From RPQJ01 sp963778185 (GTDB taxonomy: Bacteria; Pseudomonadota; Gammaproteobacteria; Steroidobacterales; Steroidobacteraceae), in NCBI GenBank assembly GCA_963778185.1, contig CAVZTF010000001.1, positions 306,286-370,285 on the forward strand: a stretch of 64,000 bases of DNA, written 5' to 3'. Made by a program: the position numbers and the translations under genes. Position 1 is the first letter of the stretch. The number at the start of each line of letters is the position of its first letter. Positions 15,950 to 23,616 of this stretch are shown one piece after another. The notes below the pieces were generated by a model. The model worked only from the letters and a program-made list of their open reading frames with translations, did not search any database and was not told where the DNA came from.

Positions 15950-16417
15950 CTAACCGTACACCGGCTCGCAACGAACCTCGGACCGCACGGAAGTCGCGAT
16001 GAAGCACTCCTCGTGGGCGAGATGGTGCAGCCGCTCGATCTGTTCCCGCGTGGGAATGCGGTCACCCGAGAACGTCACCCGCGGCCGGAGCGTGACCACC
16101 GTCATCGCCAACCTGCCGTCCACGTTCTTGTCCATCACGCCTTCGGGCGCATCGAAATAGCGGTCGACGCGGAACTTCCGCGCCGCGGCGATCGACAGGA
16201 ACCAGAGCATGTGACAGCTCGCGAGCGCCGCGACGAAGGCCTCCTCCGGGTCCACCCCCGCGGCATCGGACATCGGCAGGGGCACCACGTGGGGTGACGA
16301 CGAGCCAGGAACCTCGGCGCCGCCGTCGAAGCGCAGTGTGTGCCTGCGGCTGTAACGATTGTCGAGGAAGTCCTGCTCGCCGCGCAGCCAGGTCACCTCA
16401 GCCGTGTAACGTGCCAC
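15950..16417 (-). CDS. OsmC/Ohr family protein
   Basis: A 155-residue OsmC-like protein; the family detoxifies organic hydroperoxides using paired cysteines. EEAFVAALASCHMLWFLSIAA (~59-79) carries the first conserved Cys. The second Cys is in AHEECFIATSVRSEV (~135). GTG at 16417 is the start and has GGGGGGAT upstream; it overlaps the GNAT gene end by 20 bp, suggesting translational coupling. The spacing fits OsmC better than Ohr. Confidence 0.88.
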   Translation of the reverse strand: MARYTAEVTWLRGEQDFLDNRYSRRHTLRFDGGAEVPGSSSPHVVPLPMSDAAGVDPEEAFVAALASCHMLWFLSIAAARKFRVDRYFDAPEGVMDKNVDGRLAMTVVTLRPRVTFSGDRIPTREQIERLHHLAHEECFIATSVRSEVRCEPVYG

Positions 16418-16949
16418 GATCCCCCCGGTAGACGTATTCGATGCAGGGCTCGCCGCGGAAAGTCGCCTGCTGTTCCGCGACTCTGTGCAGCCGTAATCGC
16501 TCGAGCAGACGGATGCATGCGTCGTTGCGCGCGTCCGTGACCGCCCGAACCCTTTCGATGCGCGGGTTCGCGGCGAACAACAGGCCGAAGGTGGCCTCGA
16601 TCGCCTCGGTCGCGAGCCCGCGACCCTGGTACGGCTGCCCGAGCGCGAACCCGATCTCGGCTTCTTCGCCGTCCGGCGTGACGTAGAGACCGATGTCCCC
16701 GATCAGCGCCCCGGTGCCGGCCTCGCCGATGCCGAGTTGCACCCAGTCGCCGAGACGCAGCCCCTCGATTGCATTCATTTCCTCGAGGAAATGCCGGGCG
16801 GCGGCTTCCGACAGCGCAGACCAGCCCTGGTACCTGCCGACGTCCGGATCAGTCCGATACGCCTGGAAAGCTTCGAGATCGTCCACGCACAAGCGTCGTA
16901 CGAGCGTGCGCGGGGTCCGTATCGGCAGTCGCGCGACAAACGCCCCCAT
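16398..16949 (-). CDS. GNAT family N-acetyltransferase (RimJ/RimL-like)
   Basis: A 183-residue acyltransferase. It has RTLVRRLCVDDLEAFQAYRTDP at the N-terminus, GDIGLYVTPDGEEAEIGFALG, and the acetyl-CoA site QPYQGRGLATEAIEA (~115-130). The pattern fits the RimJ/RimL (Acetyltransf_3) branch. The substrate could be a protein N-terminus or a small amine. The ATG at 16949 sits one base after the beta-lactamase stop. GNAT genes are frequent passengers of integrons, but no attC is visible here. Confidence 0.88.
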   Translation of the reverse strand: MGAFVARLPIRTPRTLVRRLCVDDLEAFQAYRTDPDVGRYQGWSALSEAAARHFLEEMNAIEGLRLGDWVQLGIGEAGTGALIGDIGLYVTPDGEEAEIGFALGQPYQGRGLATEAIEATFGLLFAANPRIERVRAVTDARNDACIRLLERLRLHRVAEQQATFRGEPCIEYVYRGDRGTLHG

Positions 16950-16950
16950 G

Positions 16951-17787
16951 TCAGGGCCGGGGCTGTGGCCGCTCAGGCGGCAAGGCATCGATGGAACGAA
17001 GTATCGCGCGGGCGATTCCCTCGCGTTTCGGCAAGTCGGCGCCCTCGTTTGGCATGGAAATGTTCAGTGCGAAGAACACCGGCCCGTCCGGCCGCTCGAC
17101 CCATCCCACCCACCAGCCCACCTGGGGATCGATTCGTGCCTGCCACCCCGTCTTGGCGCGGAGCAGCCAGTCGCGCCCCGCCTCGACGATCATCAGGTCC
17201 TTGACCAGGCGCTGGTGTTCGACCCTGAATGGCAGTTCGTTGCGGTAGAGACGCTGCAGGAACGCCACCTGCTCCTCGGCCGAGATCGCGAGATTGCCTT
17301 GCAGCCAGAACCGGTCGATGCCGCCCGAGGGGTCGGCGTTGCCGTAGTCGATGCGGCGCAGGTAGCGCCGTTCGCGTTCCTCGCCGATGCCCTGCGCGAT
17401 CTGCTGGTAGACCCACACGACCGAGTTGCGCATGGACGAACGCAGGTCCTGGTCGCCGTTCCACGACTCGATGTCCCTCTTGACCCGGTCCCAGCGAAAC
17501 ACCTGGAATTCATCGCGGATCACCCCGGCATCGAGCGCGAACAGCGCATGCGGCACCTTGAACGTCGAGGCGGGGATGTAGCGCGTGCGGGCCCGAGCTT
17601 CCCCGTGTACCCATCTCGCGTTACCGCCCCCACGCTGGTCGACCACGGTCATGGTCCCCGCAACGCCGGCTTCGGAGAAGTACCGCGCCCAGTCGGGGCG
17701 TTCCTGCCAGGCTTGCGTCGACGAGGTCGCCGGGACCGAGGCGAGCGATGCCATGCAAAGGAAAGCCAAGCGCGCATGCCGATTCAC
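16951..17787 (-). CDS. Class D (OXA-type) beta-lactamase
   Basis: A 278-residue periplasmic serine beta-lactamase. A signal peptide ends near residue 26 (ATSSTQA|W). All class D motifs are present: STFK with Ser74 and Lys77, SVV (122-124), YGN (148-150), Trp161 in the omega region (DRFWLQGN) and KTG (212-214) followed by Trp. The active site therefore looks complete. The start is GTG at 17787, two bases after the preceding stop, so it is coupled to the small gene upstream. The sequence reads as a divergent family member; I do not recognise a named OXA group. Its spectrum cannot be predicted from this. Confidence 0.95.
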   Translation of the reverse strand: MNRHARLAFLCMASLASVPATSSTQAWQERPDWARYFSEAGVAGTMTVVDQRGGGNARWVHGEARARTRYIPASTFKVPHALFALDAGVIRDEFQVFRWDRVKRDIESWNGDQDLRSSMRNSVVWVYQQIAQGIGEERERRYLRRIDYGNADPSGGIDRFWLQGNLAISAEEQVAFLQRLYRNELPFRVEHQRLVKDLMIVEAGRDWLLRAKTGWQARIDPQVGWWVGWVERPDGPVFFALNISMPNEGADLPKREGIARAILRSIDALPPERPQPRP

Positions 17788-17788
17788 C

Positions 17789-17965
17789 TCAGAGGAACCT
17801 CGGGTGGGCGAGTCGATGCCAGAGCCCCAGGACCAGGCCGAACACGGCGAACTGCGCGACGTGGTAACCGCCGTCGATCAGCCAGAGCTTGAAGCTGCGC
17901 TGCGCAGACTGGTGGTTGATGCCGAAGCTCGACACGGCGGCGAGAAGGACGGCCCAGTAGTTCAT
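17789..17965 (-). pseudogene. Cut-down DUF1761-type membrane protein (58 aa)
   Basis: The frame encodes MNYWAVLLAAVSSFG joined to INHQSAQRSFKLWLIDGGYH, then VAQFAVFGLVLGLWHRLAHP. Both ends look like DUF1761 (usually ~130 residues with four helices): its first helix start and its last helix. The middle is missing, so an internal in-frame deletion is likely. The start ATG overlaps the DUF1697 stop as ATGA, and its stop is 1 bp from the beta-lactamase GTG. It may therefore still be translated. The family assignment is from memory of its C-terminal pattern. Confidence 0.6.
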
Positions 17966-18531
17966 CCTCGTTTCACCTCTTGGCGTGTGGATTCCGCACG
18001 CTGCAGCAGTGCACCCACCTTGAGCGTGGTTGCCCAGTTCCTCGTGGTCGCGGCCTTGCCCGCCTTGCCGAGCAGTGCTTCGCCAGCCTTGCTGCCGAGT
18101 ATGCCTTGCGCGCAGTGCAGGTACGCAGCATTGCGCCCGACCACGAACCGCTCGGGAGGCGCCACGAGCGAGCGGATTCCCGCAAGATCCCTGAGCGCCC
18201 CGGGGTCCTGCGTGTAAGCCACCAGTAGACGGGAATGGTCCGTTTCGACCGCTGCCAGCGGATTCTCCGCGATGATTGCCGCGAGCTCGCTGGCCGACTT
18301 CACGATTACCAGCACCTCGACTCCCATGTCAGCGGAGATCGCGGCGGCAATGTCTGCCGCATGCCTCTCCGGCGCGCCCCTGGCCGCGCGAAAGACGGCA
18401 TTGCCGCTATTGAGCAGGGTAGTCACGCCCGCGTAGCCCATCCGGGACAGGAGGCCGCGCAGCTCGGCCATCGGGACACGCCTGGCCCTGCCGACGTTGA
18501 CGCCCCGCAGCAGTGCAACGTAGGTGGGCAT
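17962..18531 (-). CDS. DUF1697 family protein
   Basis: A 189-residue cytoplasmic protein beginning MPTYVALLRGVNVGRARRVP, the hallmark N-terminus of DUF1697, with GYAGVTTLLNSGNAVFRA and ATTRNWATTLKVGALL at the C-terminus. Its function is unknown. It is co-oriented with the beta-lactamase gene, and its stop overlaps the start of the small DUF1761-like frame (ATGA). Confidence 0.9.
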   Translation of the reverse strand: MPTYVALLRGVNVGRARRVPMAELRGLLSRMGYAGVTTLLNSGNAVFRAARGAPERHAADIAAAISADMGVEVLVIVKSASELAAIIAENPLAAVETDHSRLLVAYTQDPGALRDLAGIRSLVAPPERFVVGRNAAYLHCAQGILGSKAGEALLGKAGKAATTRNWATTLKVGALLQRAESTRQEVKRG

Positions 18532-18557
18532 GTCGCTCGTCGCTACGGTTCCACCGG

Positions 18558-18860
18558 TCAGGCTTCGTCCGGCCGCATGTACTTGCCGAAATTCCCGATG
18601 TACTCGTCGAGATTCTCCTCGAGCATGGTCCGGTACTGTTCGGTGAAGTACTCGATCGCTTCCTTGCGGGCGGCCTGCATCTCCTCCCCCGTGTCGCAAC
18701 CGCACGCACTGACCCAGGCATTGAAACGCGCGGTTGCGTACATGCAGGAAGCACTGACCTTGCCGCGCGACGCTTCGGCGAGCTGATCATTGGCCACGTC
18801 GATGATCGCGTCGGCGCGCTTGAAGAAATCCGCATCGGTGTCGTTGGGCATGGTGCTCAT
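18558..18860 (-). CDS. DUF3144 family protein
   Basis: A 100-residue protein of unknown function. FFKRADAIIDVANDQ, ASRGKVSASCMYATARFNAW and EAIEYFTEQYRTMLEENLDE match DUF3144. ATG 18860 overlaps the upstream stop (ATGA); an ATG three codons later is an alternative. No signal peptide is visible. Confidence 0.88.
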   Translation of the reverse strand: MSTMPNDTDADFFKRADAIIDVANDQLAEASRGKVSASCMYATARFNAWVSACGCDTGEEMQAARKEAIEYFTEQYRTMLEENLDEYIGNFGKYMRPDEA

Positions 18861-19141
18861 CGTTCCAGGAAGTACATTGCCTCGGGCTCGATCTCGATGA
18901 TTGCATGCGGACACTCGAGGCGTGCGATCTCCCTCGCGAGCCCGGCCAGGAACTCCCGGCGCTCGTACGCACGATGCGATTCGAGCGTCGTCCAGTCGGT
19001 TTCATTCGGCACGTCGACCATGGCAATGCAGTTCCCGCCGCCGTACTCCCAGCAAAACCGCAGCGTCCGGCCATCAACCACGACATGGACGTGGCCGCTG
19101 CGTCCCCGCTTCTCTACCGATACCTTGCCGCTGAGGTCCAA
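18857..19141 (-). CDS. Hypothetical protein (94 aa)
   Basis: An unrecognised acidic/basic mixed protein. Visible features are HVHVVVDGRTLRFCWEYGGG, VDVPNETDWTTLESHRAYER and a C-terminal IIEIEPEAMYFLER. There is no signal peptide or membrane segment. The only in-frame start is TTG at 19141. The stop overlaps the DUF3144 start, so the pair is coupled. The frame is continuous with that of the cut-off VOC gene just upstream, from which it is separated by one TGA (19163-19165). Confidence 0.6.
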   Translation of the reverse strand: MDLSGKVSVEKRGRSGHVHVVVDGRTLRFCWEYGGGNCIAMVDVPNETDWTTLESHRAYERREFLAGLAREIARLECPHAIIEIEPEAMYFLER

Positions 19142-19162
19142 TGCGACGGGCCACCGGCGGGA

Positions 19163-19417
19163 TCAGCCGCCCGCCGCCAATGCGGCGCGGTAGAACTCAT
19201 CGACCTGCTTGCGACTCTCCGCCGCAAAGGCGACGTGCAGTTGCGCCGGACGCTCCTTCGTCTCGACGAGCCACAGGGACGGCTTCCTGTTCTGGCCCAT
19301 GCCGACCCCGTAAGGGCCTTCCATCACCACTTCGACGCCCAGTGGCTGCAGCGCCTCGAGGAAGAACCCCTTGCTCTCAGCCAGGCTCGTGACGCCGAAG
19401 CCCACGTGATCGAACAT
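19163..19417 (-). pseudogene. VOC family protein lacking its C-terminal half
   Basis: The N-terminal half is a good VOC module: MFDHVGFGVTSLAESKGFFL, then GVEVVMEGPYGVGMGQNRKP and VAFAAESRKQVDEFYRAALAAGG. It then hits TGA, giving 84 residues where the family has 120-135. The usual downstream half (the PNYYGAFVLDPDGHNIE-type motif with the last metal ligand) is absent from all frames nearby, so the tail was deleted, not frameshifted. Confidence 0.75.
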
Positions 19418-19444
19418 TGCAGTCTCCTTGACGACCGGCGAACC

Positions 19445-19460
19445 CCGCAGCGCGCTGCGG
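19445..19460. repeat. 16-bp perfect palindrome between DUF3052 and VOC genes
   Basis: CCGCAGCGCGCTGCGG is self-complementary. It sits 8 bp past the DUF3052 stop on the minus strand. It could end transcription or be a remnant of a recombination site; no T-run or conserved RYYYAAC/GTTRRRY boxes flank it. Confidence 0.5.
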
Positions 19461-19468
19461 CAGCATTC

Positions 19469-19888
19469 TCAACGAAGCTCCTTGCGTACCACAAGCTTGA
19501 GTCCCGACCAGACAGCACTGACCGCACAGACCTTCACGTCCACGTATCCGAGAGGCAGCGCCGCTTCCCGTATCGTGTCCTCGGTCACCGTGGTCGGCAC
19601 CTTGGACGCCCTCTTCGGCCAGGACACCCAGACTGGCACTTCCGGTCTGAGCCTGACGCGCAGCGCGCCCAGCTGCTCGATCAGGTCTTCCTGCCGAGTG
19701 ACGAACAGGTGCGCGAGGTCGATACGCGGCCCCGCCTTGCCTTCGAAGGTGACACCCTCAGGCAAGGGTGCAAGGAGTTCCCCGTACTCGGGCGGGGCCG
19801 CGATCTTGAGAATGCGGCAGCCCGGCGTGATGCCGAGCTTCTTGCCGAGCGGAGTGCCTGAGTAGCCGGTCGCAGCGGATCTGTTCAT
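19469..19888 (-). CDS. DUF3052 family protein
   Basis: A 139-residue protein with ATGYSGTPLGKKLGITPGCR at the N-terminus, then VWVSWPKRASKVPTTVTEDT and REAALPLGYVDVKVCAVSA, WSGLKLVVRKEL, which match DUF3052. Its function is unknown. ATG 19888 lacks a clear Shine-Dalgarno. It stands alone, with 61 bp to the AHSA1 gene. Confidence 0.85.
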   Translation of the reverse strand: MNRSAATGYSGTPLGKKLGITPGCRILKIAAPPEYGELLAPLPEGVTFEGKAGPRIDLAHLFVTRQEDLIEQLGALRVRLRPEVPVWVSWPKRASKVPTTVTEDTIREAALPLGYVDVKVCAVSAVWSGLKLVVRKELR

Positions 19889-19949
19889 TGAGTCGACAAT
19901 ACGCCCGCTCGGTGTAGTCGCTGGAGCACGGGCCCAGGCAGTGCAATGC

Positions 19950-20396
19950 CTAGCCAGGTATCTCAGGCTCGACGAGTGTGGCCAGCTGCGCCAGCGACTC
20001 CTGCCAACCGAGGTAGCACATCTCAAGTGGAATGGTCTCGGGAATTCCGCTTTGGGTGATGCTGAGGTCGGTTCCACACAGCACCGCCTTCAGGGCTACC
20101 GTCACCTCGATCACGCCTGGCAGGTTGGGATCGTCGAACCTGTCCGTGTAGCGAATCAGCTCGTTCGGTACCAGTTCGAGATACTCGCCGCCGAACGAGT
20201 GGCCATTGCCACTGGAGAAGTTGTGGAACGACATCCGAAAGGTGCCTCCGACGCGAGGTTCCATGTGATGCACAGTGCAGGTGAACCCGTGGGGTGGGAT
20301 CCACTTCGCCATTGCACCCGCTTCGAGAAAGGCGCGATAGACCCTCTCCGGCTTGGTTCGAAGTACCCGATGGAGTCGAACGATTCGGTCGGACAT
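19950..20396 (-). CDS. AHSA1/SRPBCC domain protein
   Basis: A 148-residue START-like ligand-binding fold. Diagnostic parts are VLRTKPERVYRAFLEAGAMA, KWIPPHGFTCTVHHMEPRVG, GTFRMSFHNFSSGNGHSFGG and the C-terminal GWQESLAQLATLVE. The ligand is unknown. Its base composition is clearly lower in GC than the flanking housekeeping genes, suggesting a foreign origin. Confidence 0.88.
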   Translation of the reverse strand: MSDRIVRLHRVLRTKPERVYRAFLEAGAMAKWIPPHGFTCTVHHMEPRVGGTFRMSFHNFSSGNGHSFGGEYLELVPNELIRYTDRFDDPNLPGVIEVTVALKAVLCGTDLSITQSGIPETIPLEMCYLGWQESLAQLATLVEPEIPG

Positions 20397-20452
20397 GGCA
20401 CACCAGGGATGATCGTGATTTGCGGATTGGCAAATGCTGGCGCGGAGATGCC

Positions 20453-20851
20453 CTACGCCATGCGCTCGATGTTGGGCGGCATCTTTACCCAGGTGTGCAT
20501 TCGCTCCTCGTACACCGAGATGGATGGACTTGGAAACGTTGGGTCCGCAAAGGCCCCAACCGGTATGGCGATGTTCTCCACGTCGTAGTCCTCTACCGAG
20601 TAGTGGACTGTAGCGCCGCAATTCGGGCAGAAGCTGAACGTTGCCTTGCCTCCTTCGTCTCCAATGCGGACGTACTGACTGGATTCGCCCTGTATCTGGA
20701 CCGCGTCCCGGGGAAACCTGGCTTGAGCAGCGAAGACGCTGCCAGTTCGACGCTGACACGCTAAACAGTGGCACACAGAGACGCGAATTGGCTCGCCCCT
20801 TGTGGTGACTGTCAGTTGGCCACAGCTGCACGACGCGGTTCTCAGTTTCAT
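20453..20851 (-). CDS. GFA family zinc protein (glutathione-dependent formaldehyde-activating-like)
   Basis: A 132-residue GFA/CENP-V-type protein. The zinc ligands are CSCGQL (~8-12), CHCLACQRRTGS (~27-38) and CPNCGATVHY (~75-84). Most members have unknown substrates; few truly act on S-hydroxymethylglutathione. By eye it is AT-richer than the core genes. It is the rightmost gene of the minus-strand small-gene run, and its start lies 78 bp from the start of the decayed integron integrase on the opposite strand, the position of the first cassette of an integron. Confidence 0.88.
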   Translation of the reverse strand: MKLRTASCSCGQLTVTTRGEPIRVSVCHCLACQRRTGSVFAAQARFPRDAVQIQGESSQYVRIGDEGGKATFSFCPNCGATVHYSVEDYDVENIAIPVGAFADPTFPSPSISVYEERMHTWVKMPPNIERMA

Positions 20852-20929
20852 AGGTGGCTGCGTTTCCTGAGATCAACAAGGCGATTTACGCGCAGTGAAC
20901 CCCCTGATCGAAATAGACCACGGAGGCCA

Positions 20930-21165
20930 ATGGACGTCAATAAACACGGGGGCCAATGCCGCCTGGACGCCGAGCCCCGACTCCTCGACATGGTGCGCGA
21001 TCGGCTGAAGACGCTGCACTACAGCTACCGTACCGAACCCATCCTCCATGGGCGGCCCGCAGGTCGAGCGGGGCCATGCCGGCGTCGAACTGCCACACGC
21101 CCTCGCCCGAAAGTACCCCGGCGCCCGTCTCGAATGGGCACGGCAACCCATTGGACCAATGAGCG
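20930..21165 (+). pseudogene. Integron-type tyrosine recombinase (IntI) remnant
   Basis: Two collinear fragments of an integron integrase. The first, from ATG 20930, encodes LLDMVRDRLKTLHYSYRTE, the typical IntI N-terminal SAM-like start. The second, in another frame from about 21060, encodes GVELPHALARKYPGARLEW, the IntI-specific segment after the core catalytic Arg region. The sequences between them and the C-terminal HxxR...Y part are gone. It points away from the small-gene array, as intI does. The match is recalled from the family; a protein search would settle it. Confidence 0.7.
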
Positions 21166-21231
21166 CCCGGGATGCCAAACTGCGTTTCCGCGGAAACGTC
21201 CGCGAGGTCGTCACCCCTGCTCCGCCCAGCC

Positions 21232-21603
21232 ATGTCCAGCTCGAGGCTCGTCTACTCCACCGGCCAGGGCCGCCTCTGCCCCGAGTGCGGACGCCCGCTC
21301 GCCAATTGCCACTGCAAGCGCAGCAAGTCGGCGCAGGCACCACTGCAGGTGCCGGCGAAGGGCGATGGCATCGTGCGGGTCGGCCGCGAGACCAAGGGCC
21401 GCAAGGGCAAGGGCGTCACGGTGATCACAGGGGTGCCGCTCGCCGGCGATGCACTCGACGAGTTGTCCACACGCCTCAAGAAGCGCTGTGGATCAGGCGG
21501 CACAATCCGCGAGGGCGTGATCGAGATCCAGGGCGACCACCGGGACACCGTCGTCGCCGAGCTCGCGAAGCTCGACTATGCGGTAAAGCGCTCGGGCGGA
21601 TGA
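21232..21603 (+). CDS. yciH: YciH/SUI1 family translation factor (eIF1-like)
   Basis: A 123-residue SUI1-fold protein that can influence start-site fidelity. The N-terminus has a zinc-like CPECGRPLANCHCKRSK. The SUI1 domain follows: VRVGRETKGRKGKGVTVITG, LAGDALDELSTRLKKRCGSG and IREGVIEIQGDHRDTVVAEL. ATG 21232 (MSSSRLVYSTGQGRLCPECG) fits family length. Its stop overlaps the rluF start as ATGA. Confidence 0.93.
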   Translation: MSSSRLVYSTGQGRLCPECGRPLANCHCKRSKSAQAPLQVPAKGDGIVRVGRETKGRKGKGVTVITGVPLAGDALDELSTRLKKRCGSGGTIREGVIEIQGDHRDTVVAELAKLDYAVKRSGG

Positions 21604-22322
21604 GCGGGACGGCCGTGCGTCTCAACAAGTTCCTGAGCGAGACCGGTGCCTGCTCGCGCCGCGAGGCCGACCAGTGGATCGAGGCCGGGCGCGTGACGGT
21701 GAACGGCACCCGGGCCGTGCTCGGCACGCAGGTCGGCGAAGGTGATGACGTGCGGGTGGACGGCCAGCCGCCGCGCCCGAAGCCGAGGCGCGTCTATCTC
21801 GCGCTGAACAAGCCCATTGGCATCGAGTGCACCACGGACCGCGACGTGCCGGGCAACATCGTGGATTTCGTCGGCTACCGCGAGCGCATCTTCCCCATCG
21901 GGCGCCTCGACAAAGACTCCGAGGGGCTGATCCTGCTCACCAACGATGGCGACATCGTGAACACGATCCTGCGCGCCGAGAACGAGCACGAGAAGGAATA
22001 CGTCGTCGCGGTGGATCGGCCGCTGACGCCGGAATTCCTTGCGGGCATGGCGCGCGGCGTACCGATCCTCGACACGGTGACGAACCCCTGCAAGCTCGCG
22101 CAGGTCGGCAGGAACACCTTCCGCATCATCCTGACGCAGGGGCTCAACCGGCAGATCCGCCGCATGTGCGAGCACTTCGGCTACACGGTGCGTCGCCTGC
22201 AGCGCGTGCGCATCATGCACGTGCATCTCGGCGCATTGCCGGCCGGCAAGTGGCGCGAGCTCACGCCCGAGGAACTCCGCGGACTGCTGCCGGCACGGCG
22301 CCGCACGCTGACCCTCAGCTAG
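21600..22322 (+). CDS. rluF: RluF-type 23S rRNA pseudouridine synthase
   Basis: RluF modifies U2604 of 23S rRNA. The 240-residue enzyme has an S4 domain (RLNKFLSETGACSRREADQW), the RsuA-type active site GRLDKDSEGLILLTNDG with Asp104, and the QGLNRQIRRMCEHFGYTV motif shared with RluF. It lacks the long basic C-terminal tail of E. coli RluF. It is translationally coupled to yciH and overlaps the convergent LAB_N gene stop by 4 bp. Confidence 0.92.
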   Translation: MSGTAVRLNKFLSETGACSRREADQWIEAGRVTVNGTRAVLGTQVGEGDDVRVDGQPPRPKPRRVYLALNKPIGIECTTDRDVPGNIVDFVGYRERIFPIGRLDKDSEGLILLTNDGDIVNTILRAENEHEKEYVVAVDRPLTPEFLAGMARGVPILDTVTNPCKLAQVGRNTFRIILTQGLNRQIRRMCEHFGYTVRRLQRVRIMHVHLGALPAGKWRELTPEELRGLLPARRRTLTLS

Positions 22323-22633
22323 CGTCCTGCTCGCGTCCGGCTGCGCCTGTGGCGCAGGTCGAGGTAGAGGTTGTAGCCCGCCACGCCGGCCGGAAAAAGG
22401 TTCGAGAGGATCCCGACCGAGTCGTTCTTGCCGAAGGTGAAGTACGCGAGCAGCAGGACGCTGCCCGAGATGCTCATGACCCAGAACACCGTCGGCAGCA
22501 CGGGGCGCTTGTACTTGCGCGAATAGTACAGCTGCACGAACCAGCGGCCGGCGAACAGCGCCACGCCGAGATAGCCAATGAGCTTCCAGGGCGTAATGGT
22601 CAGCCCGTAGGCGTTGTGCAGGATCTGGTCCAT
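22319..22633 (-). CDS. Lipid A biosynthesis N-terminal (LAB_N) domain membrane protein
   Basis: A 104-residue inner-membrane protein with three hydrophobic segments (IGYLGVALFAGRWFVQLYYS, PTVFWVMSISGSVLLLAYF, NLFPAGVAGYNLYLDL). This is the LAB_N family, often fused to or next to glycosyltransferases of lipid A modification. It abuts kdsB end-to-start, joining a lipid A/Kdo gene block. Its specific role is unknown. Confidence 0.9.
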   Translation of the reverse strand: MDQILHNAYGLTITPWKLIGYLGVALFAGRWFVQLYYSRKYKRPVLPTVFWVMSISGSVLLLAYFTFGKNDSVGILSNLFPAGVAGYNLYLDLRHRRSRTRAGR

Positions 22634-23425
22634 TCATGTGCTCCCTGGCGAGGTCGGGGCCCCGGCACGCTCGCGCGCGCGGCGCAGGTCGGCCTCGGTG
22701 TCGACCCCCGGCGCCGGCAGCTCGATGCACGCGCCCACCACGATCCGCACGCCGTTCTGCAGGGCTCGCAACTGCTCGAGCTTCTCGCGCGATTCCAGGT
22801 CCGACGGCGGCAGGCGCCTGATACGCCGCAGTGCCCCCACGCGGTAGGCGTAGATACCGACGTGGCGCCGAGCCCCGCCGAAATCCGTCTGGCTCGCGAG
22901 GCCGCGCGCGGCTCCGTCACGCGTCCATGGAATGGGCGCGCGGCTGAAATAAAGCGCGACGCCGTCCCGGGCGGTCACGACCTTGACCACGTTGGGGTCG
23001 AGGAACTCGGCCAGCGATCCGATCGGCGCGGACAGGGTCGCGATGCCGGCGGCGGGATCCTGCGCAAGCAGGTCCGCCGCCTGCTCGATGAGCCGCGGCG
23101 GCAGGAACGGCTCGTCGCCTTGCACGTTCACCACGATGGCGTCGTCGGGCCAGCCCCGGGCGTCGGCGACGACAGCGACGCGGTCGGTGCCGGACGGCAA
23201 CTCGGGGTGGGTCATGACGGCAATCCGTCGGTCGGGCGATCGCGGGTCGGAAACGACGGCGGCGATACGCTCATCGTCAGTGGCCACCAGCACCTCAGCC
23301 GCGCCGCTGGCGCATGCGCGTTCCACGACGCGCTGGATCATCGGCATGCCGCCGATGTCGAGCAGCGGCTTGCCGGGCAGTCGCGTGGACGCATAGCGGG
23401 CGGGTATGACGACGTGGAACGCCAC
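22634..23425 (-). CDS. kdsB: KdsB, CMP-Kdo synthetase
   Basis: KdsB activates Kdo with CTP for attachment to lipid A. The 263-residue product begins FHVVIPARYASTRLPGKPLL and has VATDDERI, VNVQGDEPFLPP and YFSRAPIPWTRD, all CMP-sugar synthetase signatures. The start is GTG at 23425, two bases after the ycaR stop. It lies between ycaR and the LAB_N gene in the order msbA-lpxK-ycaR-kdsB, as in E. coli. Confidence 0.97.
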   Translation of the reverse strand: MAFHVVIPARYASTRLPGKPLLDIGGMPMIQRVVERACASGAAEVLVATDDERIAAVVSDPRSPDRRIAVMTHPELPSGTDRVAVVADARGWPDDAIVVNVQGDEPFLPPRLIEQAADLLAQDPAAGIATLSAPIGSLAEFLDPNVVKVVTARDGVALYFSRAPIPWTRDGAARGLASQTDFGGARRHVGIYAYRVGALRRIRRLPPSDLESREKLEQLRALQNGVRIVVGACIELPAPGVDTEADLRRARERAGAPTSPGST

Positions 23426-23427
23426 GT

Positions 23428-23616
23428 TCAATCCTTCAGCAGGGGGTCGTCCGAGGCGAGCTTGCGCGCCTCCTCCTCCAGCATCACGGGAATGTCGTCG
23501 CGCACCGGGTACGCGAGCCGGTCGGCCCGGCACACCAGGCAAGGCACGTCCTTGTGCCACTGGAGCGGGCCCTTGCAGATCGGGCAGGCGAGGATGTCGA
23601 GCAGCTTGCTATCCAA
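23428..23616 (-). CDS. ycaR: Trm112 family protein (YcaR)
   Basis: A 62-residue zinc-ribbon-like protein: MDSKLLDILACPICKGPLQW, CLVCRADRLAYPVRDDIPVM. Two Cys pairs (CPIC, CLVC) could bind zinc. The gene overlaps lpxK by 8 bp. In eukaryotes Trm112 activates methyltransferases; the bacterial role is not settled. Confidence 0.95.
   Translation of the reverse strand: MDSKLLDILACPICKGPLQWHKDVPCLVCRADRLAYPVRDDIPVMLEEEARKLASDDPLLKD

Noticed and set aside
19889..19949. Possible attC between the AHSA1 and DUF3052 genes
   Set aside because: Read on the minus strand it shows no paired RYYYAAC and GTTRRRY boxes and no consistent arms.
21184..21197. Palindrome GTTTCCGCGGAAAC before yciH
   Set aside because: A single 14-bp palindrome in the integrase remnant; no repeat elsewhere and no known regulator site, so it may be chance.
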